DNA of 64,000 nucleotides from Mycteria americana. Its lineage: Eukaryota > Chordata > Aves > Ciconiiformes > Ciconiidae. Position 1 is the first letter of the stretch; every line of letters starts with the position of its first letter. Below the pieces are notes generated by a model. The model ran no database searches. It was not told the origin of the DNA and saw nothing but the letters and a program-made list of their open reading frames with translations. This document shows, in pieces, positions 40,878 through 53,700 of this stretch. Made by a program: the position numbers and the translations under genes. The stretch covers positions 8,447,562-8,511,561 of the forward strand of contig NC_134367.1 in assembly GCF_035582795.1 (NCBI RefSeq). The letters are read 5' to 3'.

Positions 40878-43800
40878 TTTCTGAACAAAGAACGCTAATG
40901 ACCTTCTTTTCTAATGCAATACAGAGACATTCTGCAGTGTCAGAAACTGAGCAACTAGAAAGCTGTCTTCACTACTTCCAATGTATTTTAACTGTAAAAT
41001 CTGTGGCATGGTTACACTATAGCTAAATCCTAGGGTTGGCTGGACCCTCGTGATTTCTTCTGAAGGATCAGACCTAGAGTGAAGTTTACCACAGCTGCTG
41101 TTATTAATGGCTGCCAGTGGACTGGAGCAGAGAGACTAGCCTCTACTTTAATTGCGGTCAGGATGTTCTTGGAGAAACAATATTATGCTAAAAATCATGG
41201 AGTAACAACAAGTCTAGCTAATACAGGTGTACAGTCCACACAAAAGCTGAAGAAAATACAACTAAAGAGCATTTATATTAATTAAGGAAAACTCGGAAGG
41301 GAAAAAAAAAAAGAAAACTGCTTCAGGCTCTCTTTGCTGTTCCAGTTGGATCCCATGGAAACCTGCAACGTTTTCAGAAATGCTTAATTTTTATATGAAA
41401 ATGTTCAATTACTAAAAACTGTCAGTGTCTTACACAGCATGTAGATTTATACATGAACACAGAAGAGAAAGAAAAGTCTTACAAGGTAAATTAAGGATCA
41501 AAGACATTGAACATAAATTTCATTTGGCTAAATGCAGGTGTCTACACTGCACTTGTCATCTAGACTCCTGTATGATCAGTCAAAAAAAGAAAAGCACTTC
41601 TACAGCAGATTACTCATGCCCTAACATAGATTTCTAAAACTGATCATGGTGAACTATCCCTATTAAGTAAGTAAGTGCCTATTCCTTCCCACTGACCGCA
41701 AAGGCACGACTAGTTTAAATACAAACATTTACATTTAGTCAGATGAACCTCACCCTCAGAGACAAGAGGCAATACAGATACATCTGAGAAGCAGGCAGAC
41801 AGATTCATGAAAATTAAACTATATCATGATTATGGTGGCAGAAATAGGCACAAGGGAAGAACTGAGTGAACTCCCTAACTTTTCTTCCTCTAAATGCAAA
41901 GAGATGGGTAAAGTGTAATGAGTAGCCACGTGTGTGAGGGTTAGCATTTTGTTCTGCTGGACAGGCCCCTGCAGAAACCATGGAAAGCCATGCCTGCTTC
42001 ACCCTGAGCATTCAGGGAAACATAAAAGGGAGAAGACTTATTTAAGCTACTATTAAGACATGTTTTTCATACTGTGCATTTTGGGTCTTGTTAATACTCC
42101 TGAAGAGTCTTTTTTCCCTGCCTGGTAACCATGGCAAGCCTGTTCATAGGGTACAGATACAGTACTTCACCCCATACCAAGGCTGGATCAAGAAGGTAGA
42201 TGTATGGTCTGAAGGTAATGGGTTTGGAGGTTTGGCATTAGTACCATTCCAGTGATGCAGCCAGAAATCTCACGAGGAACAGTTTCAATTCCTGAAGTAA
42301 GGAAACAGTTTCAATTCATTGCTTAAATAATGTCCTTCTCACACAAGTATCTTCCCAGAGACAAAGGAATCGTCATTCTAAATCACCTACAACCACAGGT
42401 ATGCAATGTAGCTGGGTATATTTGTACTACCTTGTTCGCAAAGATCTTTTTGAGCAGCCTCGAGGAGCATTCCTGTTTGTAAAAAAAACCAAAACAAAAT
42501 AAATCTGACCTTGTAACTATTAAACACATCTATTGCTTTACAGTTATTTGGTTAATTGAATTGCCTATTGCTTTGCATTAAAATTGTGTTCAAAAAGGTA
42601 TTTGTATTATCACTGCTTTAAAAATTTGGTTTAAGTCGTGCTTTCCTTCACTGAAATCAGCACAAATCACTGAAATCAAATAAGTAACACAGAGGTTCAC
42701 AGACTTAGCATGGTGAGGGAAAACATTATCAGATTTCTAAATGACATAGGACATTTCAAAGCAGCAGATGTTTCTAATCCTGCAAATACACTTGAACAAC
42801 ATCCTTGTGTCTCACAACAGTATCTGGTATTTATGATACTTATGCTATGGCCAAGTAAAATAAAACTTAGTTGTAACTAACTAGAATGATGGGAGGATAT
42901 ATTTCAGAGGTATGCTTAGGCTCAACTAAAGGAAGAAATAAAAGGAAATTTTTCTCACAAATATTATCATCTATGGATGGTAGTCCCATAGTTTGGTCCA
43001 CTTGAAACGAGGCTAATGAAACACAAAAAGTATGTTACATGGAACAGTCCTGCACTCTAAACATATGAACTTGAGGAAAAATGGGTTGATAACACATCAA
43101 GACACTTCTGTTTGTACTGTATAATTTCTTTGAGTTCATTACGTACATAAGGACTTCCTTGTTGCTAGAGAAATACTCACATTCCACCTTTTGTTATCTT
43201 CATGCCTCAGTGCTGTTGCAACGGCCAAAAGGGGAATTCTGAGAAGGTGAAAATCTTAACTAGCAGAGATCAGCGAGTATCTAGGCATCAAGGATGCCTC
43301 AGAACTTGTAATTATCACTAGACATTTCATTGTTAGTCTGTCACATGACCATTTTAATTTTTCATGTATTACTGTTCTATAAAACAATCTGAATGTTGAG
43401 AAGATCAGGAGTGAAAGGAGCTTCTTTGAACGGGTATCAAAGTTTGGTTTGATTCGGTTTGGTGGAGATAAAAAGAGGCAAATAAACTTTTAGATGACAA
43501 AACAATTCATTTCAGGGAATAACTGGCAGTAAAATTCAAAAACTTAGTTCTGTGATGCTTAATGAACTTTTGGATTTGTTATACTTTGGTGACAATGTTT
43601 TCCCCTGCTGTATGATTCAAGGGTTATTGAACCTAAGTAGGAACTAATCTGCCTGCACAATTAGTCCGGTAACAAATGAGGAGCCCAGTTCATCTTGTTG
43701 GACACTCACAATTTTACAGGAAGTCTTAGGAAAAATATACTATATATCAATTGTATAATGTTAAAGAATGGCACTGCCCCCCTCTCCCCCCATTTATGAA

Positions 43801-45299
43801 CACACTATTATGTTCGTATATTTGAAAATAAGTTTTTAAATCATATACCTGCACTTAAAAATGCGCAACAATTGAATGAAGAAATATTTGTTTTTAGGTA
43901 ACAATTTAGGAGTGCAGTGCAGTGCAGAACTATCTTATATAGTGTCTATCATAGGGCTGTAAAGTTAAAATTTAAAGTAATAAAAGCACTGGAAGAAGTG
44001 CTGAAGAGATTTATCCAAAGCAGAGGATACAATTTTCAGCTTTGGTTTGGATGGAGAACAGATGGAGAATCAGTGAAGTAGAGAGATATAAGACGACTGT
44101 TCTATTAAGCACAAGCTGTACAGAAGATTTTTGCACAAACAGTGATAAAAGCATGTGGAAAGCTAGAAAGAGTTTGTACTAAATGAGTTGAGCAGACAGT
44201 AGGCTGTGAAAAGGAGAAAAGCATAGACTGAGAAGCATTCACCGTGCTCCAGAAATGCTATTCTATAGGGCCAAAATCGATCAGTTTAGAAAAAGGGGAG
44301 TTGTTCAGATCACTTAAGTTTCACGAAGGTGCTAACCCGCTCTTTTAGGCTCTTCATTTGACCAGCAGAAAGGACAGGCTCCTCTGGAAGAATAATGAGA
44401 CTACTGGTGCTAGGTTCCTGTCCAGAGTCACCCAGGAGAGGAGTCTGTCTTCTGTAATTAAAACAGAGAAAAGCTAGGAAGACTAGGAGCTTACATTAGA
44501 AGTCAAAGCAGAATGACTACACTCAGTATGCCATACCAGTGGCGCTCAGAAGACTAAATGGTGTACCAGCTCCTCCAAAACATTTCCCCTGTGGGGAATA
44601 AACAATGTACCAGAAAGTCTAAATTTCCATTTTAATTACTCTGCATCTTTATCCAGCACATTTATATGCATCCTAGTTTATTTTTAGGAGTTGGTATATC
44701 TTTACTTAAAAGTACAATTTGCTTCAAAGTAAATTTAAAACTTACCTTACATTTTCCATAACTTTGCTGCTAAGCATGCAGCAGTCTGCTCTACTCTTCA
44801 TGGTTTCTCTATTGACCCACTTCTTGAGGAAATGCTAGCAACACAAGTTCTATATGCCAGATAGGCTTTTTCTTTTTTGATTTTGAAAACAATTTTGGGA
44901 GAACAATAATAAAACAATATAAAAATTAAATGCAACAAAATCAGAGTCAGCTGAAATTCTGCTGGCCAATCTATGATGCTGACTTTGCACAGTGAAATAT
45001 TACTTTGATTTTCTTCATAATAGCTAAAAAGTGAGAGATCACTGCAGGAAGTGTATAAAGTAAGCCCTGCATCACCCTCAACTAGTTCTTCCCTTTTTTC
45101 CGCTACTACTCCAGAATAGTATTATCTATACTCATGTGAAAAATCTTAAGTATCAATTTCCTTTAATATATTATCAACCACTGAAATAGTATAAATAGTG
45201 TCATCAAGCCTAACTTCCTTTCCCCTGATTCTCATCTTTATCTATGTTTTCTCAGCTTGGACAATGAACCATTTTTAGCCATTTTTACTTTCAGGTTTT
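40878..45299. other. 3' flank of WDCP copy 1 and intergenic DNA
   Basis: No canonical AATAAA occurs close behind the stop codon. The nearest signals I see are ATTAAA at 41813-41818 and AATAAA at 42498-42503, implying a 3' untranslated region of 0.9-1.6 kb if either is used. Beyond that there is only AT-rich DNA with a small direct duplication around 42280-42320 ('cagtttcaattc' twice). Confidence 0.45.
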
Positions 45300-45480
45300 C
45301 CTACCTTAACAGAAAACCACAAGCATTGGACCATTTTCCCCATCCAACATATAGCTGAAGAGTCCTTCTCTCTAACCCAAGGCAGTGCCAATTATTCTTA
45401 AGTAAGCCCTGACAGATGTTTATCTAACTTGTTCTTAAAAAAACAAGATATAGTACCGGATTGCAATTATGAAACAGTTC
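45300..45480 (-). mobile_element. Ancient antisense CR1-like relic
   Basis: The plus strand reads 'ccctgacagatgtttatcta' then 'acttgttcttaaaaa', which is the reverse complement of a conserved 3' coding block of old amniote CR1-type LINEs. The match is short and diverged, and no reading frame survives. Confidence 0.55.
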
Positions 45481-47949
45481 AGTCCTTTAGACCTGGACTC
45501 ACCTGACCTAACTTTTAAGCATGTGAAGTCAGGCAAGGTAAATCCCAGGGGTTATGCAATTTCACACCTGAAAGTATGAATTTATTTTCCATTGTTCCAC
45601 ACAACAGAAATTAACGTATGTATTAGCATTTTATATGTTAATAGTAATTTTAGATGTTTATGTATATGTTAATCAGTCAATATTATGGCTTCATTTTTCT
45701 AACAGACTGAGGAAATTTCACAATCTTTATGTTAAATGCAAACTCACTTTGCTGAGATCCAGTACTTCCCTGCAGGTGCTATTATCTAATGGACAAGTAG
45801 AGGTCTGCCATTATCTCCCAGCTAATGACATCTGGGTACCTCTCATACGAGTTTCAAGTGCTCACTGCAATTCAGCCTCTGCTTGCAGTGAGCCAATACT
45901 GTCCTTGAACTTTGTTTCCTTTTCCTCCACTATTATTTGACACATATGTGTGAACAGCCAGGTGTGATCAAGCGTTCGGAGGCATGTGGTGCCAAAGTTC
46001 AGTACTGGCACAGAAAGACTTCCTGCACAGGAGGTGACAGTTGCAGTGTTATACAGACTTGCCCGTTAAAACCATTAGTACTCAACAACCTCTGTCCTTT
46101 GGCAAGGATCCACCCCACTTGTCAGCAGGCACCATGATATCTTAACAGACAAGGCAGCATGCGGCCAGGAGAGCAGTACATCTGAACACCACCATGTAAT
46201 ACTACAGACAAAAATGAACCAAAACTCTAGACAAATGCAAACCACTAGTTCACTTTAGAGGCAACAGTCATTTCCTTCAAATCAAACATACTTAATAGTA
46301 TTTCAAAAATATAAAAGGTGGTAAAGTAAAACAAAGAAGCAGGCCATGAACATTATTTTTAAAATTAGTACAAAATTCACAATAATGTACTAATTTCAGC
46401 ACTAAAAAATAAACTTTTGCCATGTAAGAGAAGCTCTCGTGTCCTAATTGAAATTTAGCTGTGGGATGCTGAGGTGATGTTTTCCAAAGTGGTACTGGTG
46501 AAAGGCCTTCTTATTCTCCATTGGACCCCTGTTCATTCATCCTGCAGTCGCTGGACAGAAATGTACGGACCCGAAAATTCAGATGGCTAAAAACACCTAC
46601 CAAAACACTTTTAAAGTGGATTGGTTTCTCAACTCAACCTACATCTCAGCTGCACAGTTATGCCAGCATAGTGGAGAAGACATCATGATTCTTAAGTCAC
46701 ACCAATGAATTACTAACATGTCCATTGCTATCATATCTCATACCTTTTATCTACCAGTGAATTCTGTGTCTCTCGAACTATCAATAAATTTCTTTTCAAG
46801 TTTAACACTTCAGTGCATTTTACAATAAGGCTGATTGCATTTCTCTACCTTTTACCTACCATAGATAGCATAACCAACAGTTAACGAACTAGTCACAATT
46901 TGATTTGTAAGTATGATGCTAATTGTTTCCATTGTTACCCTTACCTCAGAAACTTAGTTCACCTAAAAATAAGTCAAATAAATCAGAAAAAGTGTAAGTC
47001 AAAGTACTGGCTCCACTGCAAATTACTGTCAAAATTTCTCTTGAACTTCAAACAAGTCACGATTTCACGCTCAGTTTGTAAATATTCTTATGCTCATGTA
47101 ACTTGTATACAGCTGTCATCTCTGTTTCCATGTCTACCTTTCCTTATTAACATTTTATTTAGATATCAATGATATTGTTATCAACACAAAGTGTAGCTAC
47201 ACTGATCTTCATTGATACAGTGTTATCTCAAAACACTTGTACCTGTTAATAGCATAAAAGAAAACGGTGCATGGTAACAGTGTGCCTGAAATGCAGGATT
47301 AACCTAAGAAGTAGCAAAGATGAAAGTAGTGCTTTTGTAAATTAGTTACATAAAAGGAAAACAGAAAATGCACCAGTAGGAGATAGAAGTATCTAGGACT
47401 GAATTTACTGCCACAAGAAAGGGTTCTCACAGCAAGATTTATAGAGAAGAAGGAGAAAAGGGGTTTTTACACGGTGGCACAAGTAAAAGGGAACTCCAGG
47501 TGCCTACTAGAAAGATTAAGATTTGAACAGTCTCTCTCGCATGATATTGTTAAGTATCTGTAAGGATGTGATATGTGTATTAGCTTGGTTCTGGACTAAC
47601 CACAGTTACAAGGATGTGTCATTTAGAAGAAGATATTATTTGTTCTGAAGAGGTATGTCTGAAAATGGCCTTAGAAAGATTATTCCAAAGGAACACCGTC
47701 ATATCAGAAATCCTTATTTACAACATAATAGTTTTACCCCAATCAATTTTAAAATGGAAAGACTCTCAAAAGGCTATCTCATTTTTAATATACATCATGT
47801 TATTTATGGTACACAACAAACTGTGCGACTAGTCAGGAGACTAATTTTTACTTCCTAGCACTTTCACAGCAGTGCAAGTACATTACTTTGACATAGAGCT
47901 TTATGCTAGTGGACTGGAAGGTCCATTTTCTGCCCCCAAAGCAGAGATT
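45481..47949. other. Intergenic DNA, nothing recognised
   Basis: AT-rich sequence with only short open frames on both strands. None has a recognisable product or supporting splice sites. Confidence 0.5.
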
Positions 47950-48110
47950 TTGACTATTCATGGTTTATGTCCTTTGTCTTTTGCAGCTGTCTGTTAAATA
48001 CTTGAAAACTGTTGTGTCCGTTACGTCTCCCTTTAGTCTTCTTTTCTCTAAGCAATACCACTCCTTCAGTTTCTCTGCTAGACATCCACCCTGCACCTCT
48101 TGTTACTCTG
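47950..48110 (-). mobile_element. Ancient antisense CR1-like relic
   Basis: The order 'ttaaatacttgaaaactgtt', 'gtctccctttagtcttcttt' and 'cagtttctctgctag' is the degraded reverse complement of the CR1 segment that reads 'ctggagaaaaggaggctgag' in the young copies of this window. It is diverged and non-coding. Confidence 0.65.
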
Positions 48111-51100
48111 CCCTATGCTAGCATTCAGTATCTCTCTTAAACTGCAGCAGAGTTAGTAGGATTTAGTTGAAGGCTGGTTTCAGACATAGAAAAAGCACTG
48201 GTGTAGGTTTTTACATACAGAAGAAGTAGGCTGTCACAGCATGAACAACTGCAGGGGGTGACAAAACATTCCTGGAGGAGTTTTGTACATTGCCCATGCC
48301 TTCCTCCCAGTGTAGGTAACAGTCAGCTGGTTGAAAACTAATTTAGACAACAGCCTGTGTCTCCTTTGTCTCTACAATAACCAGCAAAATGTCGGACCTG
48401 CTGAAGTCCAACCTGCTAAGGCACGCCTCAGGAGACGTGGAGTGGTAGCTGCTTTAGTAGATGAGGCGTGGTAGGTACTGCTGCAGAGAGAAGCAGTAAT
48501 TCCCACTCACTTGGTCACTGTCCTAATCTCCAAAATGTTCACTGATCCTCTCCATTCCTCAAAGCCTGGAGCCACAAGGAACCCCCTGCAAGACCTCGCG
48601 CTATAGAGCACAAAATTCAGTTTTGCCTGCGCTATGGAAACATTGTGACCCCTTCTGGCTTTACTCAGCCAAGTAGAACAGACAAGATACTCATATATCT
48701 TGCAGAGTGATCCTGTTCGCACATCCCACAACGATGTCTGCCTTCTAACAGCATGATATTGCCTCGAGTCTAGGTAATTTTCTGCAAAATTGCTCATCTG
48801 ATATTATCTTTATTACTAATCACCTCCCAAAATTAAGAAGAAACACTTTTAATCTAATAACAAAAAGCACATAAAACATCTGTACCTTTTAGCTACTGAT
48901 CTTAGGTTTTACCGCATCATATTTAGGGGTCTAAATTACATGACAGTGCCTCGTTAAATTTTCCCATTAAGAAACATGATGATGAGATCAACTTGCTCAT
49001 CCAGTAGTGTCCATAACCTGGATTAAATATAGTTTTTAAAAAATGATGCTTGTGGAGTAAACAGGAAGTATCTTCAAATTATTCTTTTCGCTTAAAACGT
49101 TATGTTCTTTGAATGTGTACAAATTCAATAAGAGCAAAGAAAAAAAATCTACAGAGTGCATAGATAGTAACTCTACAGCATGTCTCCCCGTCACTTCCAT
49201 TTCACCTTCTTTCCCTGCCATTCTTTCCCTCTACCAGGTATTCATAAACTCTTCTTTCTCAGACTGTCCAATGTTCTTATTAATGTTGTGTTTCAAACTA
49301 ATTTGAAAAGCAGACGCCCAAATGATACAACAAATTAAGTTAGGAGAACACAAATCTGTTCTCAGTCCCTGCACTGAGAACAGATTTATGTGACTGTTCA
49401 GTGTTTAAGGATAAGCCTGACTCAATGTAAGCACATATTTTTAAAAGACAAAATGTGTGCTTTAAATGAGCATGACCATAGGAAATGATTTCTGTAATTT
49501 CAGCTTCCTAAACACTTTTCCTTACATAATTTCATTGCCCCACTTTCTACCTTATATACATCTCCTAAGAGGTTCTGCATCATTTAAATCCCTGAAGTAA
49601 CAGACGCATCATATGTATCAGCAGTAAACAACTTGAAAAGTCTGGGAAAAAAAGAAAGAAAATGAGAGATGTTTATTTGCATTACAGCTACTGAGAAATA
49701 ACTGCTGTGGCTATGCACATCATGGCTGTGTGACTAGCCATGGCTAGTGGCTGCTGGCCAAGTAGCCTAGAGCAATCTTCATGCTGTTCTACACTGCGAA
49801 ATAACCAGCCTGTGGTTACACAAATAACCTACACACTGATGGGCACGGAAATAAACACCTAGGTGTAATAATAACTACTTACACACCATCCTGGCACTCT
49901 GGTAGGCTGAGACAATTCCATTTCGATCAAAATATTACACAACTGATCATATTTTACAGATTTGCAAATAACTACAAGTTTTGGTGCTATTTTCAGTTCA
50001 TTTGTAGAACTCAGATTTTATACAGATAAGAGAATTTACATGATGCAAATAAAAGTCTTTAAAGATACTTACTTGTATAATTATAGGCATAGGAAACAAA
50101 AATAAACATTTAATGTGAAAATATATTCTGAGGCATTCTTAAATTGTGGTCTCTCCACTTGATACAACAATCTTTAAATGTTTATTTCTGTATATTAATA
50201 TGGATGGTCAATTTAAGTTTATATGAAAAGAGAAAAATGTGAAATCATTACTGTTAAATGAGATTCTTTTTGAGATTACAGGAATAAAATTATACTTAGC
50301 AAACTGTTACTGTCTAGTGAAGTCCGCTGGTGGCTCAGGTTCACAGGCACTGAGTAAAAATGCTGCACAGCCAGCCTCACTGTGGAAACATGTCCCCAAA
50401 AGTTTTCTTATTTATAGATGGCCTGACAGCACTTTCAAACTGCATCACCATCAATCTAAAAAAATCACAGGGCATATCATTAGTGCCTTAGGAGGTGTAT
50501 TTTTCGGTTGCTCTTATTTGTCATCCATAGGGAGAACGAGATTGAAAGCGTAGGCTCCGTCTTACCCTCTGTGATGCACGTGACCAAGCACCCCAGGCAC
50601 CTTCTATGCCAATAACTGCTGTAATACAGTGTTGAGTGTTCAAGCATATGCAGTCCTGTAGAGAGAAGGGAGTTGAACTGGAAAACTGGAAAACAACCCT
50701 TACCAACCCACCAGGTGCGACACAGGCGCAGGCAAGAGAGAGCAGGAATTCCTAGTACCATTCTGTTCTTGTAACTGTGTGAAGTGTGTACTTCCCAGAC
50801 GTAACAGAACAAGAGCAAATAAAGTGATTTTCATTGCCATCTCTCAGGCAGGGCTCATCTCTGCTCACCTCTCCGAGAGGCATAATATACCAAGGCCCTA
50901 TCCTGGGAGTGTATTAACATATATGGTGAACGTAAGAGTAGATTTCTACAGGGAATTTTTCAGATTTCCTTTTCAGTTCTGGGCTAGTTTTGGATTGTTC
51001 TCTCTACAGTTGCACCCCGTCTGTTGTTAACGACAGAGAAAAAGGAAAATAGAGAGGAGAAACCAAAACCGTGTTTGTTCATTTTCTGATAAATTCTCAT

Positions 51101-51714
51101 ACACCTGAGAGTGCATATGTGTGAAGCAACATAGAAAAGCTGGCATTTGGGCCCACTGCTTATCGTTCTAAACTAAAAATGTAACCTTGGAAATCTGTTA
51201 ATTATCTCAAATCTGGGTTTTTTATTTATTTATTTACTGCAACTCACAGCATCAAGTGCCTAAAGCTGGCAGGCAGACTCTCTTTCATTTCAAAAATACA
51301 ACAGTTCAAACAAATCCTATTCTCCACCTCTAGCCAGCCCTGTCTCTATCCCATGGCCACTTCTCCTTTGCTGAACAAGCTTCCAAAGGAATCTGGAAAC
51401 TAACTTCTTTCAATTTGAATGGCAGGAATTTCTCTTCCACAAACCTTTTCCAGGATAATCACATAAAAGAAGAGTTCCTACTCCTTGCAGTCTTCTCAAA
51501 CACACCAACCTATCTTTCAGCATCTTGCAGGTACCTTGTCAGGTATAAAACAGATTATGTTGAGCCTTTTTGGATAAAGACAGTACACGGACTTGTACCT
51601 TGTACCCCACAGATATCCTCAGCTACAGTGCATCACAGGCCATTGAATTTAATCTAAAATCCATTTACTGAGCTCAGAAATTTGTCTGTGACTGAGGCAA
51701 AATGTGCATTTAAA
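48111..51714. other. Intergenic DNA between the WDCP copies
   Basis: Apart from the hairpin at 49352-49387 I see no supported feature. Open frames here are below about 110 codons and lack recognisable motifs. Confidence 0.45.
49352..49387. repeat. Perfect 15-bp inverted repeat (hairpin)
   Basis: The 15-nt arm 'aaatctgttctcagt' at 49352-49366 is exactly complementary to 49373-49387, with a 6-nt loop 'ccctgc'. The flanks ('aacac' and 'atgtg') extend pairing imperfectly by a few bases. The structure would fold stably in RNA or cruciform DNA, but the stem is shorter than that of a typical microRNA precursor. Confidence 0.8.
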
Positions 51715-52140
51715 TAATATGTCCCTGAAAGTCACCAAGTTTTAACTTGAAGGTGCGTGTAGAGGACCTGCTCTGTTGGCAGTTTGTTCCAGTGGTCAAT
51801 CAATCAAACCCACAGCTGTGTCTTACGTATTTGAATTCGTCCATGGCTCTTGTTAAACCTTCCTTCACTAACTTAAAGAACTCTTTAGTTCTGATTTTTT
51901 TTCTCTGCAAAGGCACTCATGCAATGAGCCAAGTCACCACCTAGTGTTCTTCTTTTGGTAAGTTTGAGTCTTACATATTTACAAATACTTACGTATTTGA
52001 CCTTGCAACCATTTCAATAATTTTTCTCACACCTTTGGCAGCTCCTTAAGGCATCTTTTCCAGTGTTTCAACATCCTATCAAAAGTATGGGTTTCAAAAA
52101 CCGCATAATGATCAGACTGCTCTGCAGGACTTAGTGACAG
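51715..52140 (-). mobile_element. Ancient antisense CR1-like LINE, about 0.4 kb
   Basis: The plus strand carries a long ordered series typical of reverse-complemented old CR1: 'ggcagtttgttccagtggtc', 'cttgttaaaccttcc', 'aagtcaccacctagtgttct', 'cagctccttaaggcatcttt' and 'tttcaacatcctatc'. It is co-oriented with the relics at 48.0 and 54.1 kb. Its divergence indicates great age. Confidence 0.75.
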
Positions 52141-52429
52141 AGTGGCACAGTCTTGCAATATAAATAACTTTAAAAAGGCCTCAGAGTCTTATAAGAAGTT
52201 ATGCCTGATGCAATAAATAAGGACCAAAGAAGTTGTATTGGAGTAGTTCCGTATCATATTTATATGCTTTCTTCACTTAAAAGTGACCTCCCATTTTCCC
52301 AGGGGAAAAAAACCCAAACATAAAAGCAAGCAGGCACATTTCTCATTTTGCATCTTTATCTTGTGCAGAAGGATCCAAGTAACTCTTGAAACTTGCAGGC
52401 TTCACGTTCAGACCAGCCTCATAGCTGCC

Positions 52430-53700
52430 GGGCCGTAGGAGCTATCTATCGTACCACCCTCCGGCCCCAGGGGGGGTGAATTGACCCCCTGGTAGCAAGG
52501 CCAGTCCAGTCACACTGCTGGTGTCCCCTCACTCCACACTGGGGACTCAACGTCCTCCCGCCTGAGGGGTCTCCTCTCTCCTTTGGTCCCTTCTCAGGCC
52601 TCACCGAGAGCCACGCGGATGCGGCCACGCCAGGGGGGCGTGGGTGGGACATGGCACACGGTACGTGACCCCCGGGAGCGATGGAAGGGACAAGTCCCTG
52701 TCACGTCGCCGGCGGCCCCCTCAGCAGCGGCGACCCTTGAGGCGCCCTGAAGAGACCGCTCGCGCCACCCGCCGGATCGGTGGCGGGAAGAGAGAGGGGC
52801 GCAGCGCGCGCGCACACAGGGGAGTGCACATCACCGCCCGCCCCATTGCCTCCTGGGAGCTGTAGTTCTAGCGCCCGCCTCTTGTAGGTACCGCCTGCTG
52901 GGTCATAGAGCCCATGCGTGCCCGGCTAGAGCGCCGCTGCTGAGCGTCGAAGCGGAGCGCCGCGCCCCCCGCGGACAGGCGGTGCGGGGCTGGACAGGGC
53001 CGGGCGGGGAGGCGGGGCCGGGCCGGGAGGTGCCCGCCGTAGCTAAGCGCCGCGCACCGCTGCACGGCCGCGGGGACCGCCTCACCGGAGCCGGGCTGAG
53101 CCGCCGGGCGGGTGAGGCTGCTGGCTGTGGCGGGGAGGAGAGGGAACGGGCGGGCCGCTGGGGGAGGTGGGGAATATCGGTGCGGGCGGGCTCGCGCAGG
53201 GAGCGGCGGGTCGCTGGTGCGGGCGGGTGGCGGCGCGGGGGAAGCGGCGCGGGCGGGCGGGTTTGGGCGCTCTCTCTTGCCCCTTGCCGTGGCCGCCCGG
53301 TGCCCCGCCGCGGCGGCGGTTGCCGGAGGATCCCCCGCAGCGTCTCCTCGGCCCCCCGCCGGCTGCCCAGAGGGGCTGGGGACAGGCGGCGTGTTTCACC
53401 GGGCATCCCGGCCTGCCCGCAGGGCTGTGGCAGTAGCGTGACACCTGCTCCGGGGGAGCTCGGCCTTTGCCGGGCCGGGGAGGGTGCGAGGGCGTGAGGC
53501 GAGGCCCGGGGCGGCTGCGGAGGGGGCTGCCCACCGGTAAGGAGCGGTTGGTGGAGCCTCGCCGGTGGCGGCACGTCTCGATGCCCCGAGCGGCACGGCC
53601 TGCGCAGCTGGAAGGGGTGGTGGGCCGAGTGACGGGGGTTGGGGCAGGAGGTGGCTGGAGTGTGATGGCCAGGGGGTGTCTTGCTGCTTTTGCTTTTCCA
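52430..53700. promoter_or_regulatory. CpG island 2: presumed WDCP copy 2 promoter
   Basis: A second abrupt CpG-rich block of about 1.3 kb lies 2.5 kb upstream of the copy 2 coding start. It contains many GC boxes (for example around 53002-53030) and a ZNF143-type motif at 52854. Good donor-like sites for a rightward first exon are 'gcggtgagg' context at 53112 and 'ccaccggtaagg' at 53537. I found no recognisable coding exon leaving leftward, so whether it is bidirectional is open. The 60-220 codon frames inside are compositional artefacts. Confidence 0.82.
52854..52866 (-). promoter_or_regulatory. ZNF143/THAP11 (SBS) promoter motif
   Basis: The plus strand reads TGGGAGCTGTAGT, the exact reverse complement of the ACTACAnnTCCCA consensus bound by ZNF143 and associated with THAP11/HCF1. 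The motif is strongly enriched close to transcription starts of CpG-island promoters, often bidirectional ones. Its placement inside island 2 supports this as a real core promoter. Confidence 0.8.

Noticed and set aside
50480-50818. A 112-codon minus-strand frame in the intergenic region
   Set aside because: It has no recognisable motif, no convincing splice sites or CpG island nearby, and a length that is expected by chance over 64 kb.
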